Shown here piece after piece: positions 26,907 through 34,839 of a stretch of 64,000 bases of DNA (its first letter is position 1; each line of letters starts with the position of its first letter). The notes below the pieces were generated by a model. That model ran no database searches, was not told the origin of the DNA, and saw nothing but the letters and a program-made list of their open reading frames with translations. The stretch spans positions 434,001 to 498,000 of the forward strand of contig NZ_ABVL01000003.1 in NCBI RefSeq assembly GCF_000173075.1, written 5' to 3'. This stretch comes from Chthoniobacter flavus Ellin428 (GTDB lineage: Bacteria; Verrucomicrobiota; Verrucomicrobiia; Chthoniobacterales; Chthoniobacteraceae). A program made the position numbers and the translations under genes.

Positions 26907-28190
26907 TCAGGCCGTGAGCGCGCCGGTGACAATCTCCGCTGTCTTCTCGAGATCCGCGTGGGTGTGCGCGAGCGACAGGAAGCCCGCCTCGAATTGCGAT
27001 GGCGCAAAGTAGACGCCCGCGTCGAGACACGCGTGGAAGTAACGGGCGAAGCCGGCTTTGTCGGAGCGCATCGCGTCGGCGAGGTTCCAGACTTCGCCCT
27101 CGGTGAAGTAGAGACAGAACATCGAGCCGATGCGCTGGAAGACGTAATTGCGCCCGGCCTTTTTCAAAGCAGCGCGCGTCCCGGCTTCGAATTCCGCGCC
27201 GAGTTCCTCCAGCTTCGCCCAGCCATTCACGCGCTCCATCTCGCGCAATTGCGCCAGGCCTGCGGCCATGGCCAGCGGATTCCCCGAGAGCGTGCCCGCT
27301 TGATACACCGGGCCTTCCGGCGAGAGCTGGTTCATGATATCGGCGCGCCCGCCGAAGGCGCCGACAGGCAGGCCGCCGCCGATCACCTTGCCGAGCGCGG
27401 TGAGGTCGGGCTTGATGCCGCAGCGTTCCTGATAGCCACCGCGGGCCAGGCGGAAGCCGGTCATCACTTCATCGAAAATCAGGACCGTGCCGTACTCGGA
27501 GCACAATTGACGCAGCGTCTCGAGATAACCTTCACGCGGCAGATAGAGGCCTGCATTGGCCGGCACCGGCTCGACGATCACCGCCGCGATCTTGCTCCCC
27601 TGCGCCTGGAAGAGCGTCTTCAGCGCCGCGGCGTCATTGAAGGGCAGCGTGATGGTAAGTTCCGCGAAAGCCCCGGGGACGCCCGCGCTGTCCGGCTGTC
27701 CGTGGGTGAGCGCGCCGCTGCCGGCCTTCACGAGCAGGGAATCGACGTGGCCGTGATAGCAGCCCTCGAATTTCACAATGAGATCGCGCCCGGTGAAACC
27801 GCGCGCCAGCCGAATGCACGACATCGTCGCCTCGGTGCCGCTGTTCACCATGCGCACCTTTTCGACCGACGGGATCCACTCGCAAATCGTCCGCGCCATC
27901 TCCACCTCGTAGGGATTCGGAATTCCGAAGCTCACACCTTTGGCCGCCGCTTCCATGATCGCGTCGCGCACCGCCTTGGGCGCGTGTCCGAGGATTGCCG
28001 GGCCCCACGTGCCGACGTAGTCGATGAGCTCGTTGCCGTCCACGTCCCAGATGTGGGCGCCTTCCGCGCGCTCGACGAAAAACGGCTCGCCTCCCACCCC
28101 GCGAAACGCTCGCACAGGCGAGTTGACGCCGCCGGGAATGTAGCGGCGGGCTTCGGCGAAGGCACTTTGGGAACGGGAATGGTCGGACAT
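26907..28190 (-). CDS. hemL: Glutamate-1-semialdehyde 2,1-aminomutase
   Basis: 427 residues from ATG 28190. PLP enzyme converting glutamate-1-semialdehyde to 5-aminolevulinate in the C5 haem pathway. Diagnostic features: [42 protein letters not shown] and the Lys motif [17 protein letters not shown]. The VNSPVR signature separates it from other class III aminotransferases. A longer upstream frame would encode repeat sequence and is rejected. Confidence 0.96.
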   Translation of the reverse strand: MSDHSRSQSAFAEARRYIPGGVNSPVRAFRGVGGEPFFVERAEGAHIWDVDGNELIDYVGTWGPAILGHAPKAVRDAIMEAAAKGVSFGIPNPYEVEMARTICEWIPSVEKVRMVNSGTEATMSCIRLARGFTGRDLIVKFEGCYHGHVDSLLVKAGSGALTHGQPDSAGVPGAFAELTITLPFNDAAALKTLFQAQGSKIAAVIVEPVPANAGLYLPREGYLETLRQLCSEYGTVLIFDEVMTGFRLARGGYQERCGIKPDLTALGKVIGGGLPVGAFGGRADIMNQLSPEGPVYQAGTLSGNPLAMAAGLAQLREMERVNGWAKLEELGAEFEAGTRAALKKAGRNYVFQRIGSMFCLYFTEGEVWNLADAMRSDKAGFARYFHACLDAGVYFAPSQFEAGFLSLAHTHADLEKTAEIVTGALTA

Positions 28191-28213
28191 AAGGGAGGGC
28201 GGAAGAAAGGCAG

Positions 28214-28250
28214 AACATCCAACATCCAACGCTCAACATCCAACATCCAA
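28214..28250. repeat. AACATCC heptamer array upstream of hemL
   Basis: Five 7-bp units (AACATCC x2, AACGCTC, AACATCC x2). The leader GGCAGAACATCCAACATCC is shared with 58043-58061, so the array belongs to a dispersed family. No inverted partner is adjacent at this copy. Confidence 0.8.
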
Positions 28251-28266
28251 TTTTGGAGGCTCCCAT

Positions 28267-28369
28267 AGTTCCTATTCTTCCTATTCTTCCTATTCTTCCT
28301 ATTCCTCCTATCCGCAGCAGCGGTACGCTCTGCCGATAGGAATGATAGGAGGAATAGGAAGTATAGGAG
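28267..28369. repeat. TTCCTATTC nonamer hairpin
   Basis: Left arm 28267-28312: four to five 9-bp units (TTCCTATTC). Right arm 28335-28369: GATAGGAAT, GATAGGAGG, AATAGGAAG, TATAGGAG, the inverse unit. The loop CGCAGCAGCGGTACGCTCTGC has its own short stem. It occupies the divergent promoter gap between hemL and the SH3-like gene. Confidence 0.88.
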
Positions 28370-28462
28370 CCCTGCTACGGCCCCAATTGAATATCCGCAG
28401 CCGCTTCTCCGTCTGCCATTTACCTCGTCGACTTTTTTCCCGATTCGCGCTACCCTGCTCCC

Positions 28463-29170
28463 GTGAAAGCGTTCCCCATCCTTTTCGCCGCGCTCCTGCT
28501 TTGTGCTTCTGCGTACGGCGGCGCAATCTCCGGTGCGGTCATTCGCGAAGAAGGGGCCATTTACCTCGAAGACTTGCTGGTCAAGCCCGCGCGCCTCGCC
28601 ACCATCGCGGACGCGCCAATCTATTACCACAATGACCTGGGGCGCTATCTCGGCACCCTGCGGAAGGGCCAGATCGTCGAACTTCAGGCGATCACCGATA
28701 AAGCCTACCGTGTGCGCGGCGTCGCCCAACAGGGGCAGGTCGCCGGCTGGGTGGATCCGAAATATCTCAACCCGCTGAAGAAAGACTTCGTCGAAAATCT
28801 CAAGCAAAACGCCGCGCGACTCGAGCAAGTGAGGGCCCTCATCGCCAGGAACGAGGTCGCCATCAACATGACGCTCGAGGAAGTCCAGCAGGCGCTCGGC
28901 AAACCCACGAAGAAGACCTCGCACGTCGATGCCAGCGGACGCCAGGACGTCTGGGAATTCATCCGCTACGAGAGCGTCCCGCAGGAAACCTTCGGCCGCG
29001 ACTTCAAAGGAAACCTCGTGAGCACCGTCACCTACATCAAGGTGCCCACCGGCAAACTCGCCATCACCTTTGCCAATAATCTCGTCAGTTCGCTCGAGCA
29101 AACCGAAGGCAGCATCGAGAAAGGCGCGCAGCCGAAGATCGTCTCCGCGCCGTTTGCGGTGAATTACTGA
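28463..29170 (+). CDS. Secreted SH3-like domain protein
   Basis: 235 residues with a signal peptide (FPILFAALLLCASAYG). A beta-rich SH3-like region (about 45-105: ATIADAPIYYHNDLGRYLGTLRKGQIVEL, GWVDPKYL) resembles bacterial SH3 domains that bind cell-wall material. A helical stretch and a second beta region follow (WEFIRYESVPQETF). No catalytic motif is seen. It is a single gene. Confidence 0.65.
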   Translation: MKAFPILFAALLLCASAYGGAISGAVIREEGAIYLEDLLVKPARLATIADAPIYYHNDLGRYLGTLRKGQIVELQAITDKAYRVRGVAQQGQVAGWVDPKYLNPLKKDFVENLKQNAARLEQVRALIARNEVAINMTLEEVQQALGKPTKKTSHVDASGRQDVWEFIRYESVPQETFGRDFKGNLVSTVTYIKVPTGKLAITFANNLVSSLEQTEGSIEKGAQPKIVSAPFAVNY

Positions 29171-29260
29171 TCGGCACTTTCCGCCGCTGCGGAAGCGCGC
29201 TCGTTACCCGGAAAAGACGGCGTCGTCTGCCGGTTTCGAATGTTTTCTGTGCATTGCCGG

Positions 29261-29289
29261 TTGACGCCCTTCGGAAGTTCGATTATTGC
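29261..29289 (+). promoter_or_regulatory. Promoter of the original tRNA-Cys locus
   Basis: TTGACG (29261-29266), a 17-bp spacer and TATTGC (29284-29289), 16 bp before the tRNA 5' end at 29306. It now drives only the tRNA 5' half. Confidence 0.5.
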
Positions 29290-29305
29290 CCTCTCCCTCA
29301 CGCAC

Positions 29306-29342
29306 GGCGGGGTAGCCAAGTGGGAAGGCCGAGGTCTGCAAA
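29306..29342 (+). pseudogene. Truncated tRNA-Cys, 5' half
   Basis: Identical to the first 37 nt of the intact tRNA-Cys at 30200, through acceptor strand, D arm and anticodon loop (GTCTGCAAA), then abruptly diverges (GCGAGTAG). The identity also extends 2 bp upstream. The break is in the anticodon loop, a common crossover point for tyrosine recombinases. Confidence 0.85.
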
Positions 29343-29497
29343 GCGAGTAGTAATCCGACAATGCAACCAACCGCAGACCTTGTATCTATCAGCCTTCGCG
29401 GGCACTTGGCTTTCTCGCGTTGCCAAATCTACATGCCGTCTGTCTGACGAAAAATTGACAATCAGACTATGCAACCCACCGAAATTCTCCGCGAAGA

Positions 29498-30169
29498 GTG
29501 GCCGAAAATTGGACTGAAGAAGAGACAGCACTGCCTGACGATCTACGCGACCGGCTCAAAGAGCACCGTGCCAAGCACACTAGCGGTACGCCTTCTAGCG
29601 ATTGGCTGGAAGAAATGAAGAAGCTAGAAGCAGAGGTAAAGAAGCACCCACCCAAAGGGCATGCCTTCAAGTTGAACGGTGAGAAGTGGCGTAAACGTGG
29701 ATGGCTTGAATGGGCTTACCCTGCCATTGGCAAAGGTGCTGTGCTGCCTTCTGACTGGCTACCGATGGGCAACAACCTATTCAGCAAGAAAGCTCTGCAA
29801 TACCTCGATTTTACCGGCTACGCTGGCAGAGGGACACAAGACCTTTACCTTACGCATGCCCGCCTTGCTTCTAACGGGCTGAAATTCTGCGTTATCCCTC
29901 ATAGCCCTAGTCATCATGTGGCACGGAAACAAAACAGCGATGGCGGGGCATTTACGATGTTCTACCTATACCACGAAGCGGAAGGTGAGTGTCAGGGTCA
30001 TTTGAGACAGCGCGAAGTACCTTTCTACAGCTTTGAAGCTGGCGAGCAGATGCCTACGGCTAAGCTCTTCAATCAGGCCCTTCCACAGAGAGCTTGCCCT
30101 GGCTGCCCACACTTCCCAGAGGGAGGAAAATACAGAGAAAAATCCCTGTTGACGGGCTGCCCTACCTGA
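29498..30169 (+). CDS. Phage-type protein, possible glycosyltransferase-like C-terminus
   Basis: 223 residues from a GTG codon; visibly lower GC than the chromosome. A Lys/Glu-rich N-terminal 60 residues is followed by PAIGKGAVLPSDWLPMGNN, then FTGYAGRGTQDLYLTHARL and FCVIPHSPSHHV. The middle block is reminiscent of the end of GT-A glycosyltransferases (metal-binding and acceptor His), but I cannot confirm it. No other gene of the 29343-30199 segment is recognised. Confidence 0.45.
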   Translation: MAENWTEEETALPDDLRDRLKEHRAKHTSGTPSSDWLEEMKKLEAEVKKHPPKGHAFKLNGEKWRKRGWLEWAYPAIGKGAVLPSDWLPMGNNLFSKKALQYLDFTGYAGRGTQDLYLTHARLASNGLKFCVIPHSPSHHVARKQNSDGGAFTMFYLYHEAEGECQGHLRQREVPFYSFEAGEQMPTAKLFNQALPQRACPGCPHFPEGGKYREKSLLTGCPT

Positions 30170-30177
30170 ACTACAAA
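30149..30177 (+). promoter_or_regulatory. Promoter of the intact tRNA-Cys
   Basis: TTGACG (30149-30154), a 17-bp spacer and TACAAA (30172-30177), 22 bp before the tRNA start. The -35 is identical to that of the original locus, but the surrounding sequence is unrelated. Confidence 0.5.
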
Positions 30178-30199
30178 AGCCGTCCTTTCACGACCATAC

Positions 30200-30271
30200 G
30201 GCGGGGTAGCCAAGTGGGAAGGCCGAGGTCTGCAAAACCTCTATGAGTGGGTTCGACTCCCACCCCCGCCT
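30200..30271 (+). tRNA. tRNA-Cys (GCA)
   Basis: GGCGGGG (30200-30206) pairs with CCCCGCC (30264-30270); the discriminator is T, as in bacterial tRNA-Cys. The anticodon GCA lies in GGTCTGCAAAACC and the T arm is GTGGGTTCGACTCCCAC. No encoded CCA. It is the only intact tRNA in the window. Its last 44 nt plus 3 flanking bases are repeated at 34261-34307. Confidence 0.95.
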
Positions 30272-30274
30272 CTC
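30228..30274 (+). other. attL-like 47-bp direct repeat
   Basis: GTCTGCAAAACC ... GCCTCTC is identical to 34261-34307. It spans the anticodon loop to just beyond the tRNA, as in elements that integrate in tRNA genes and restore the 3' part. Confidence 0.8.
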
Positions 30275-30363
30275 TCTGATACTGAGAGACTTACGACAGA
30301 CTCAGAGAAGCAGCGGAAAAAACGGACTTCTCAAATAGTTCTCAAAAGTTTACGCTTCTCAAA

Positions 30364-30621
30364 TGAAAGCGAAACCCGCACGGGCTACTTGGCCTAGAGT
30401 CACAGCAAAGCGAGCAAACGGAGTGAACGGCTGGAAGATCGATGCACGGAAGACCAAGGCCACCTATACAAGGTGCTCACCAAGAAACGAAACGTACACA
30501 AGGGGTATAGGCTGCCTGAGTAATTCCACGCGGCAGAAAGTAAAAGAGCAGCAGAGCAGTTGTGAGAAAACTGAGCAAATAGAGCTTGGCCTACCCCGCG
30601 CCCTTATGACAATATCAACGC
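30364..30621 (+). pseudogene. Possible integrase N-terminal remnant
   Basis: The frame from ATG 30364 begins MKAKPARATWPRVTAKRANG then VNGWKIDARK. This resembles the Arg/Lys-rich, Trp-containing N-terminus of arm-binding domains in tyrosine recombinases, and sits where an integrase would be, next to attL. The rest (to about 30650) has no recognisable catalytic domain, so if this was an integrase it is dead. This region fills the gap between the tRNA and the next ORF. Confidence 0.3.
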
Positions 30622-31011
30622 GTGTTTTTCTCACCGCTTTCAGAAACAGCTAACACGAAAGAACGCACCTACACTTATTGCACTCGTATTGCGCAGGGCA
30701 CTATTTGTATTGCTCTGCTGTATGTGATCATTGTCGAATGGCAATTTTACCGTGGGACTGCTCGTTTCTTACCGGGCGCGGAAATCCGCCCGATGTCCAC
30801 CGCCGCTAAACTGGGGTTTGCAGGCTTCGGCTCAATTTTAGTCGGCGGTGCTTGCGCGTTGGGTGCTATGATTTCCGGTGTTTCGCAACGCCGATGGTCA
30901 CGCATTTTATTCGCTCTCGCTCTCCTTGCGGCTACTTGGATTCCGTTAATAGCTGGGTATTGGATGTTCCACTATATAGTAGAGCTACGAAAGTTAGTGC
31001 TCGAAGACTGA
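30622..31011 (+). CDS. Hypothetical three-TM membrane protein
   Basis: 129 residues, start GTG. Three hydrophobic segments (about 25-42 ICIALLYVIIVEW, 65-88 LGFAGFGSILVGGACALGAM, 95-115 ILFALALLAATWIPLIAG). Low GC like the surrounding segment. Not recognised. Confidence 0.5.
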   Translation: MFFSPLSETANTKERTYTYCTRIAQGTICIALLYVIIVEWQFYRGTARFLPGAEIRPMSTAAKLGFAGFGSILVGGACALGAMISGVSQRRWSRILFALALLAATWIPLIAGYWMFHYIVELRKLVLED

Positions 31012-31116
31012 AAGATTTCTAATAGCACAGAAGGAATCTTTTCTAAGTTGTTCTCTGCCTGGGGTTAACGAGCCAGCTTGGGAAACTTGAACGGGCAAGG
31101 TTTTAAAATCTAAACG

Positions 31117-31398
31117 TCAATGCCATCCATGCAAAGCGCGCCCGTTGGTGCGCAAGCCGTAGCTTTCTATAGCTTCCTGAGAAAGCCACAGCATTGCGTA
31201 CCTTTGCACTGTAGTTTCGCAACCCGGCACATGATTGAGAAGCCATAGAGGCTTGTAGAGAAAATCAATCGCCGAAGAATATGCTTTATACTCTTTTGGG
31301 TTATTACCCAAGTGATACCGGGTAACTGGCCCTATTGATAAAGGATAGATTATAAGCAACACTACCAGAACTATTAAAGCCATTCGGGAAGTGTTCAT
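31117..31398 (-). CDS. Hypothetical single-TM protein (93 aa)
   Basis: The N-terminal MALIVLVVLLIIYPLSIGPVT is a signal anchor; the rest is soluble with several Tyr and Trp. Low GC and opposite in direction to the phage genes. It follows the 67-aa membrane protein by 18 bp, probably one operon. Function unknown. Confidence 0.5.
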   Translation of the reverse strand: MNTSRMALIVLVVLLIIYPLSIGPVTRYHLGNNPKEYKAYSSAIDFLYKPLWLLNHVPGCETTVQRYAMLWLSQEAIESYGLRTNGRALHGWH

Positions 31399-31416
31399 GG
31401 TACATTATCCCTCTCC

Positions 31417-31620
31417 CTATGCTTTAGCCAATTGTCCTACGATAAGAATTGCTACGCCCAATAGAGCTGCACCAATACCCGCCCCAAATACGGTTAGAAG
31501 ACCGAGAAGAAGGTAGCCGTTCTGAAAGCTGTTAGTCTTATCGTCTAAAGACCTTTTGGCCCACTGTGAACCTATGGCCATAACAAGCCCGGCTGCCAAG
31601 AAAAAGATACCTGCTGTCAT
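31417..31620 (-). CDS. Hypothetical two-TM protein (67 aa)
   Basis: Two hydrophobic segments (AGIFFLAAGLVMAIG, LLGLLTVFGAGIGAALLGVAILIVG) with a polar loop. Such small hairpin proteins are common in phage and island cargo (holin-like size), but there is no endolysin beside it and I do not assign a holin. Confidence 0.5.
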   Translation of the reverse strand: MTAGIFFLAAGLVMAIGSQWAKRSLDDKTNSFQNGYLLLGLLTVFGAGIGAALLGVAILIVGQLAKA

Positions 31621-31709
31621 TTAACGTGTCCTTTCATTCATGCGCAATTAAGAAACCCTACGATCATGGCAGCACTTTCGCAAGCTTTTGACATTGCCCC
31701 GGTGGGTAA

Positions 31710-32468
31710 ATGTCAGACACACCCACTTACCAGCACAGCGCGGGATACTACGCGAAGCTCTACGACGTTGCAGAGCGGACAATTTACCGATGGATTACCG
31801 TATCAGAAATCTACGGTGTTGGTGCTGGCTTATTCCCTAACGCTGCCACCACAGACGCAGCATTTAACGAAGTGAACACCCTGCTATTCGATCAATGGGG
31901 CAATACCGCCTTCTGCTCAAGTAGCAATCATTACAACCTCTGGGAAATGCAAAAGCTTATCGTCAGAGAGCTTTTGATTGCCGGTGAAGTGTTCATTGTC
32001 CTTATCAAGTCTCCGAGTGGCTACCCACAGCTTATGCTGGTGCCCACGGAGAACGTGAAACACTCAGGCGATGAAAATGATGATTCAATAGAAGGGCTTT
32101 ACGTCGATGCTTTCGGGAAGGTGATAGCCTACAACATCTACACGGGTAGTTCGTATCAGAAGATTGAAGCGGGCAGCGTGATTCACTTGATGCGACACAA
32201 GCAGATTGGACAGCTACGCGGCATCGGAAGTTTTGCAGCAAGTCTTAACTCCATGAGAGACGTTAAAGACCTTCTGGCACTGGAAAAGAAAGCCGTGAAG
32301 GTACACAGCACCCTTGCTGCCGTTGTTGAACGCAAAGCAGGCGAGGCAGGCGAGCAAGGCATGTTCGGCGACATGATGCCCATAACCACAACAGGCGAGG
32401 CAGCAACCGCACCTACAAACATTGGGCTAGAGAAGGCTTTCCCTGGTGCCGTGGCCTGGCGAATATGA
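31710..32468 (+). pseudogene. Phage portal protein, truncated
   Basis: About 252 residues with portal features: LWEMQKLIVRELLIAGEVFIV, LMLVPTENVKH, GLYVDAFGKVIAYNIY, VIHLMRHKQIGQLRGIGSF and the following helical stem SMRDVKDLLALEKKAVKVHS. Lambda-type portals are usually 450-530 residues; this one ends abruptly at GLEKAFPGAVAWRI. The C-terminal half is missing and a different phage gene begins at the break. Confidence 0.75.
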
Positions 32469-32712
32469 TTTGCCGCTTATCATGGTGAAGGCGGGCAAGT
32501 TTAAGGAGATTGAGCCCGGCACCCATGTATATGAGGGCTCTTTAGCCGTTAGCGTGCTTACACAGGCAGACGACGTAAGCGATGCCCTTACCACGCATGA
32601 TAACACCGTGGCTGCCATGTACGATCTAATGGCTAATCAGGATGCCCTGCTTTCAGCCGTAAACGCCACAGGTGGACGTTTTCACCTGTGGGCTTTCTAC
32701 AATATCCGCTAG
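32446..32712 (+). pseudogene. Phage structural protein fragment
   Basis: Frame from about 32446: GEYDLPLIMVKAGKFKEIEPGTHVYEG is followed by a helical segment (DVSDALTTHDNTVAAMYDLMANQDALL). It overlaps the portal remnant by 23 bp in another frame and breaks off at about 32700 against inverted tail-gene sequence. I read it as a fragment joined by deletion; its role in the virion is not known. Confidence 0.4.
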
Positions 32713-32994
32713 GGTTGGATAAAGGATAATAGGTGCTGGCAGCCGTAGAGCTTGAAAGGTAGGGCACCAGGGCAGAGCTTGTGAGGAAATCCCCGCCAAT
32801 GGTAATTACATTGCCAGAGGTATTCACCGAGATAGAGCCGGTGCCCTCAAGTGTGATGTCTGAAGATGCACCGTTGAGAGTGCTTACGTACGCTGCTGAA
32901 GTGCCTACGTTCTGCGTTGAGAATACACGAACAATGAAAGGCTCTATAACCGTTGTGACGCCACCAGCCACAAAGGTAATTACGCCTTACGTTA
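32700..32994 (-). pseudogene. Inverted fragment of a tail-fibre-like gene
   Basis: The minus frame reads GVITFVAGGVTTVIEPFIVR then STLNGASSDITLEGTGSISV and SSSTAASTYYPLSNPSGY. It is clearly related to the plus-strand protein downstream (GFITWTDGSTINSLEPFNIR, MSLNGLEGTVGITGSGLTV). A TAA codon directly precedes GVIT, and the other end stops at about 32700, so only a middle piece remains, in inverted orientation. Confidence 0.6.
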
Positions 32995-33723
32995 GTGCAA
33001 GGCGAATCATATACGGTGAATCTGGCGTTTCTAGATGGCTCTACGCCGTCTATTACAGCCTTTGGCTTCTACCTACGCGCTCCCAATGATTCAACAAGCC
33101 TGGTGCGCGTTACAGCGGTTACAGCACAGAGCGGAGATTACCCTTATTCATTCACGTTTAGCCCGTGCTCCCCTACCCTTTCGGCTGTTCTTGGCAATGA
33201 CCAATCAGCGAACCTGCTAGGCTTCATCACATGGACTGACGGCAGCACGATTAATTCGCTAGAGCCTTTCAACATCCGCGTAATCAATTCAAGCGTTACG
33301 GATATTAACTATGTGATGAGCTTGAACGGTCTAGAAGGTACTGTAGGCATTACAGGTAGTGGTTTAACGGTATCCACCGATGGCAACAACGTACTACTTG
33401 ATACGGCCATTCAATACCAAGACTACAGCACCCCAAGCGTAGGAGAGACCAAGACTTTAACGGTAGATTCTAAGCGTCTATGGGTGATTGATTGCACACA
33501 AAGCAACGCTACGCTTGCTTTACCAGACGCCAGCACGGTAGACGGCAGGGACTACACGTTTAAGAAGGTGGACACGTCAGGCAATACGCTTACGGCTCTT
33601 GCTTCAAGTGGGCAGAAGATTGAAGGCAAAGACGGGGTGTATGTGGCAGACCAATGGGAGGCAATACACCTGCTGGCCGTCAATGGCTCTTGGCTGGTGT
33701 TGGATGCGCTCAACCTGCTTTAA
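32995..33723 (+). CDS. Phage tail-fibre-like structural protein
   Basis: 242 residues from GTG. Beta-rich with repeated Ser/Thr/Asn (ESYTVNLAFLDGSTPSITAF, then NYVMSLNGLEGTVGITGSG) and a C-terminal domain DYTFKKVDTSGNTLTALASSG typical of phage appendage tips. Its 5' end abuts the inverted fragment head to head, so the N-terminus may be missing. Low GC. Confidence 0.6.
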   Translation: MQGESYTVNLAFLDGSTPSITAFGFYLRAPNDSTSLVRVTAVTAQSGDYPYSFTFSPCSPTLSAVLGNDQSANLLGFITWTDGSTINSLEPFNIRVINSSVTDINYVMSLNGLEGTVGITGSGLTVSTDGNNVLLDTAIQYQDYSTPSVGETKTLTVDSKRLWVIDCTQSNATLALPDASTVDGRDYTFKKVDTSGNTLTALASSGQKIEGKDGVYVADQWEAIHLLAVNGSWLVLDALNLL

Positions 33724-33727
33724 GCTT

Positions 33728-33991
33728 ATGCGAGTAAGCAAAGAGGGAGCAGCCTACATTGATCTTGGCTTAGCGATTCTAGGCGCGGTAACGGAGCCGG
33801 GGCAGTGCCGCACGCATGAGGAAATTGCGGCGTACTGTGGATGCACCAAGCAGGCAATTTCTCAAATTGAATGGCGGGCTATTCGGAAGCTTCGCAAGAT
33901 CGCTCAAGGCAACCCACAGCATCCGCTTTGGGATGTGCTGGCAGAGGTTGACCGGCTCAACGGTCTACAGGGCGCTTGGGATGGCGTGTGA
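33728..33991 (+). CDS. Small HTH protein (sigma region 4-like)
   Basis: 88 residues. The helix-turn-helix THEEIAAYCGCTKQAISQIEWRAIRKLRKIA resembles sigma-70 region 4 and phage regulators. It starts 5 bp after the tail-like gene. Probably an element-encoded regulator; the target is unknown. Confidence 0.6.
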   Translation: MRVSKEGAAYIDLGLAILGAVTEPGQCRTHEEIAAYCGCTKQAISQIEWRAIRKLRKIAQGNPQHPLWDVLAEVDRLNGLQGAWDGV

Positions 33992-34028
33992 TGCCCTGCC
34001 AGAGCATTTATTGAGGGCTGCCCGCCAC

Positions 34029-34047
34029 TTCTCAAAACTTCTCAAAA
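34029..34047. repeat. TTCTCAAA direct repeats near the right end
   Basis: TTCTCAAAA at 34029-34037 and 34039-34047, period 10. The same word occurs at 30328, 30339 and 30356 near the left end. The placement suits arm-type integrase sites. Confidence 0.45.
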
Positions 34048-34155
34048 TTTCACGCAGAACAGGGCTTTTCAGGGCATTTTAGGGCTTTCGCTGATTGCGA
34101 TAATTTCGGCTGCTTGATGTGGGAGGTTTTTGATACCTCTACGTTTTGACTTTCC

Positions 34156-34185
34156 GCCGTTTCTCCGAGGTAAAACGGCATTTTT
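34156..34185 (+). terminator. Terminator near the right end of the phage segment
   Basis: GCCGTTT (34156-34162) pairs with AAACGGC (34173-34179), followed by ATTTTT. It is the likely terminator for the HTH/tail genes. The rest of 33992-34260 has no gene. Confidence 0.6.
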
Positions 34186-34260
34186 ATGGGTTGCGATTAC
34201 ATGCAAAGCTCACATACGAAATGTCAAATACCGGCAGCGAAAAACGGCTAAAAAGTACGC

Positions 34261-34307
34261 GTCTGCAAAACCTCTATGAGTGGGTTCGACTCCCACCCCC
34301 GCCTCTC
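34261..34307 (+). other. attR-like direct repeat (tRNA-Cys 3' half)
   Basis: A 47-bp exact copy of 30228-30274 comprising the anticodon loop to the 3' end of tRNA-Cys. It lacks the 5' half and is not a tRNA gene. GC content rises again immediately after it, marking the right boundary of the inserted DNA. Confidence 0.85.
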
Positions 34308-34378
34308 CCCGGGCATGTGCGGATTCGCCGACGATTTGCGTTGTTGAGGATGCCAGCGGATAGCCTAGAGTGTCAGTT

Positions 34379-34600
34379 ATGAGCGAAATCACCTTCAATG
34401 TCTCGCCGTGCGAGGATTCTGGCGTGCTCGTCGCTTCGTGGGATGCACCGGAGGGAGGCGGCATCACTACACAAGGCGGGAGCATGGACGAATTGCGAGC
34501 CAATGTCCGTGAAGCGGTGGCCTGCCATTTCGAGGAAGGTGAAGCGCCCGCGCGCATTCGCCTGCATTTTGCGGGCGAGGTGCTTTTGCGGTCCGCGTGA
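34379..34600 (+). CDS. hicB: HicB-family antitoxin
   Basis: 73 residues from ATG 34379 (another ATG lies 9 bp upstream). A partial RNase H-like HicB fold: ITFNVSPCEDSGVLVASWDAPEGGGITTQGGSMDEL then VREAVACHFEE. No C-terminal DNA-binding domain is visible. In type II HicAB systems HicB neutralises the HicA mRNA interferase. The stop overlaps the hicA start (GTGA). Confidence 0.8.
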   Translation: MSEITFNVSPCEDSGVLVASWDAPEGGGITTQGGSMDELRANVREAVACHFEEGEAPARIRLHFAGEVLLRSA

Positions 34601-34815
34601 AGCTCCCACGCGACATTTCTGGCGTGCAAGCCGTCCGCGCGCTGCAGCGGCTTGGCTTCGGCGTCGTGCGCCAGCGCGGTTCTCACGTTCGCCTGGCAAA
34701 AGGTACTCTCACCGTTACCGTGCCAGCGCACGGCGAAATCGCGCCCGGCACGTTGCAAAACATCCTACGCCAAGCGGGAATCACCGTGGAAACGTTTTGC
34801 GAGTCGTTGCGGTGA
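34597..34815 (+). CDS. hicA: HicA-family mRNA interferase toxin
   Basis: 72 residues from GTG. A dsRBD-like HicA fold with the catalytic His in RQRGSHVRL and the conserved TVPAHGEIAPGTLQNILRQAGIT. Antitoxin-first order and a 4-bp overlap indicate strict coupling. It lies just outside the attR-like repeat. Confidence 0.88.
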   Translation: MKLPRDISGVQAVRALQRLGFGVVRQRGSHVRLAKGTLTVTVPAHGEIAPGTLQNILRQAGITVETFCESLR

Positions 34816-34839
34816 AATTACACTGGGCAAAAAGAAGGT

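Noticed and set aside
28214..28369. Possible CRISPR array
   Set aside because: Units are 7 or 9 bp with no spacers, and the arms are inverted; no cas genes are in the window.
31417..31620. Holin call for the 67-aa two-TM protein
   Set aside because: Size and topology fit, but no endolysin or lysis cassette is adjacent, and many small proteins look the same.
34261..34307. Second tRNA-Cys gene
   Set aside because: Lacks the 5' acceptor strand and D arm; it is the 3' half left at an attachment site.
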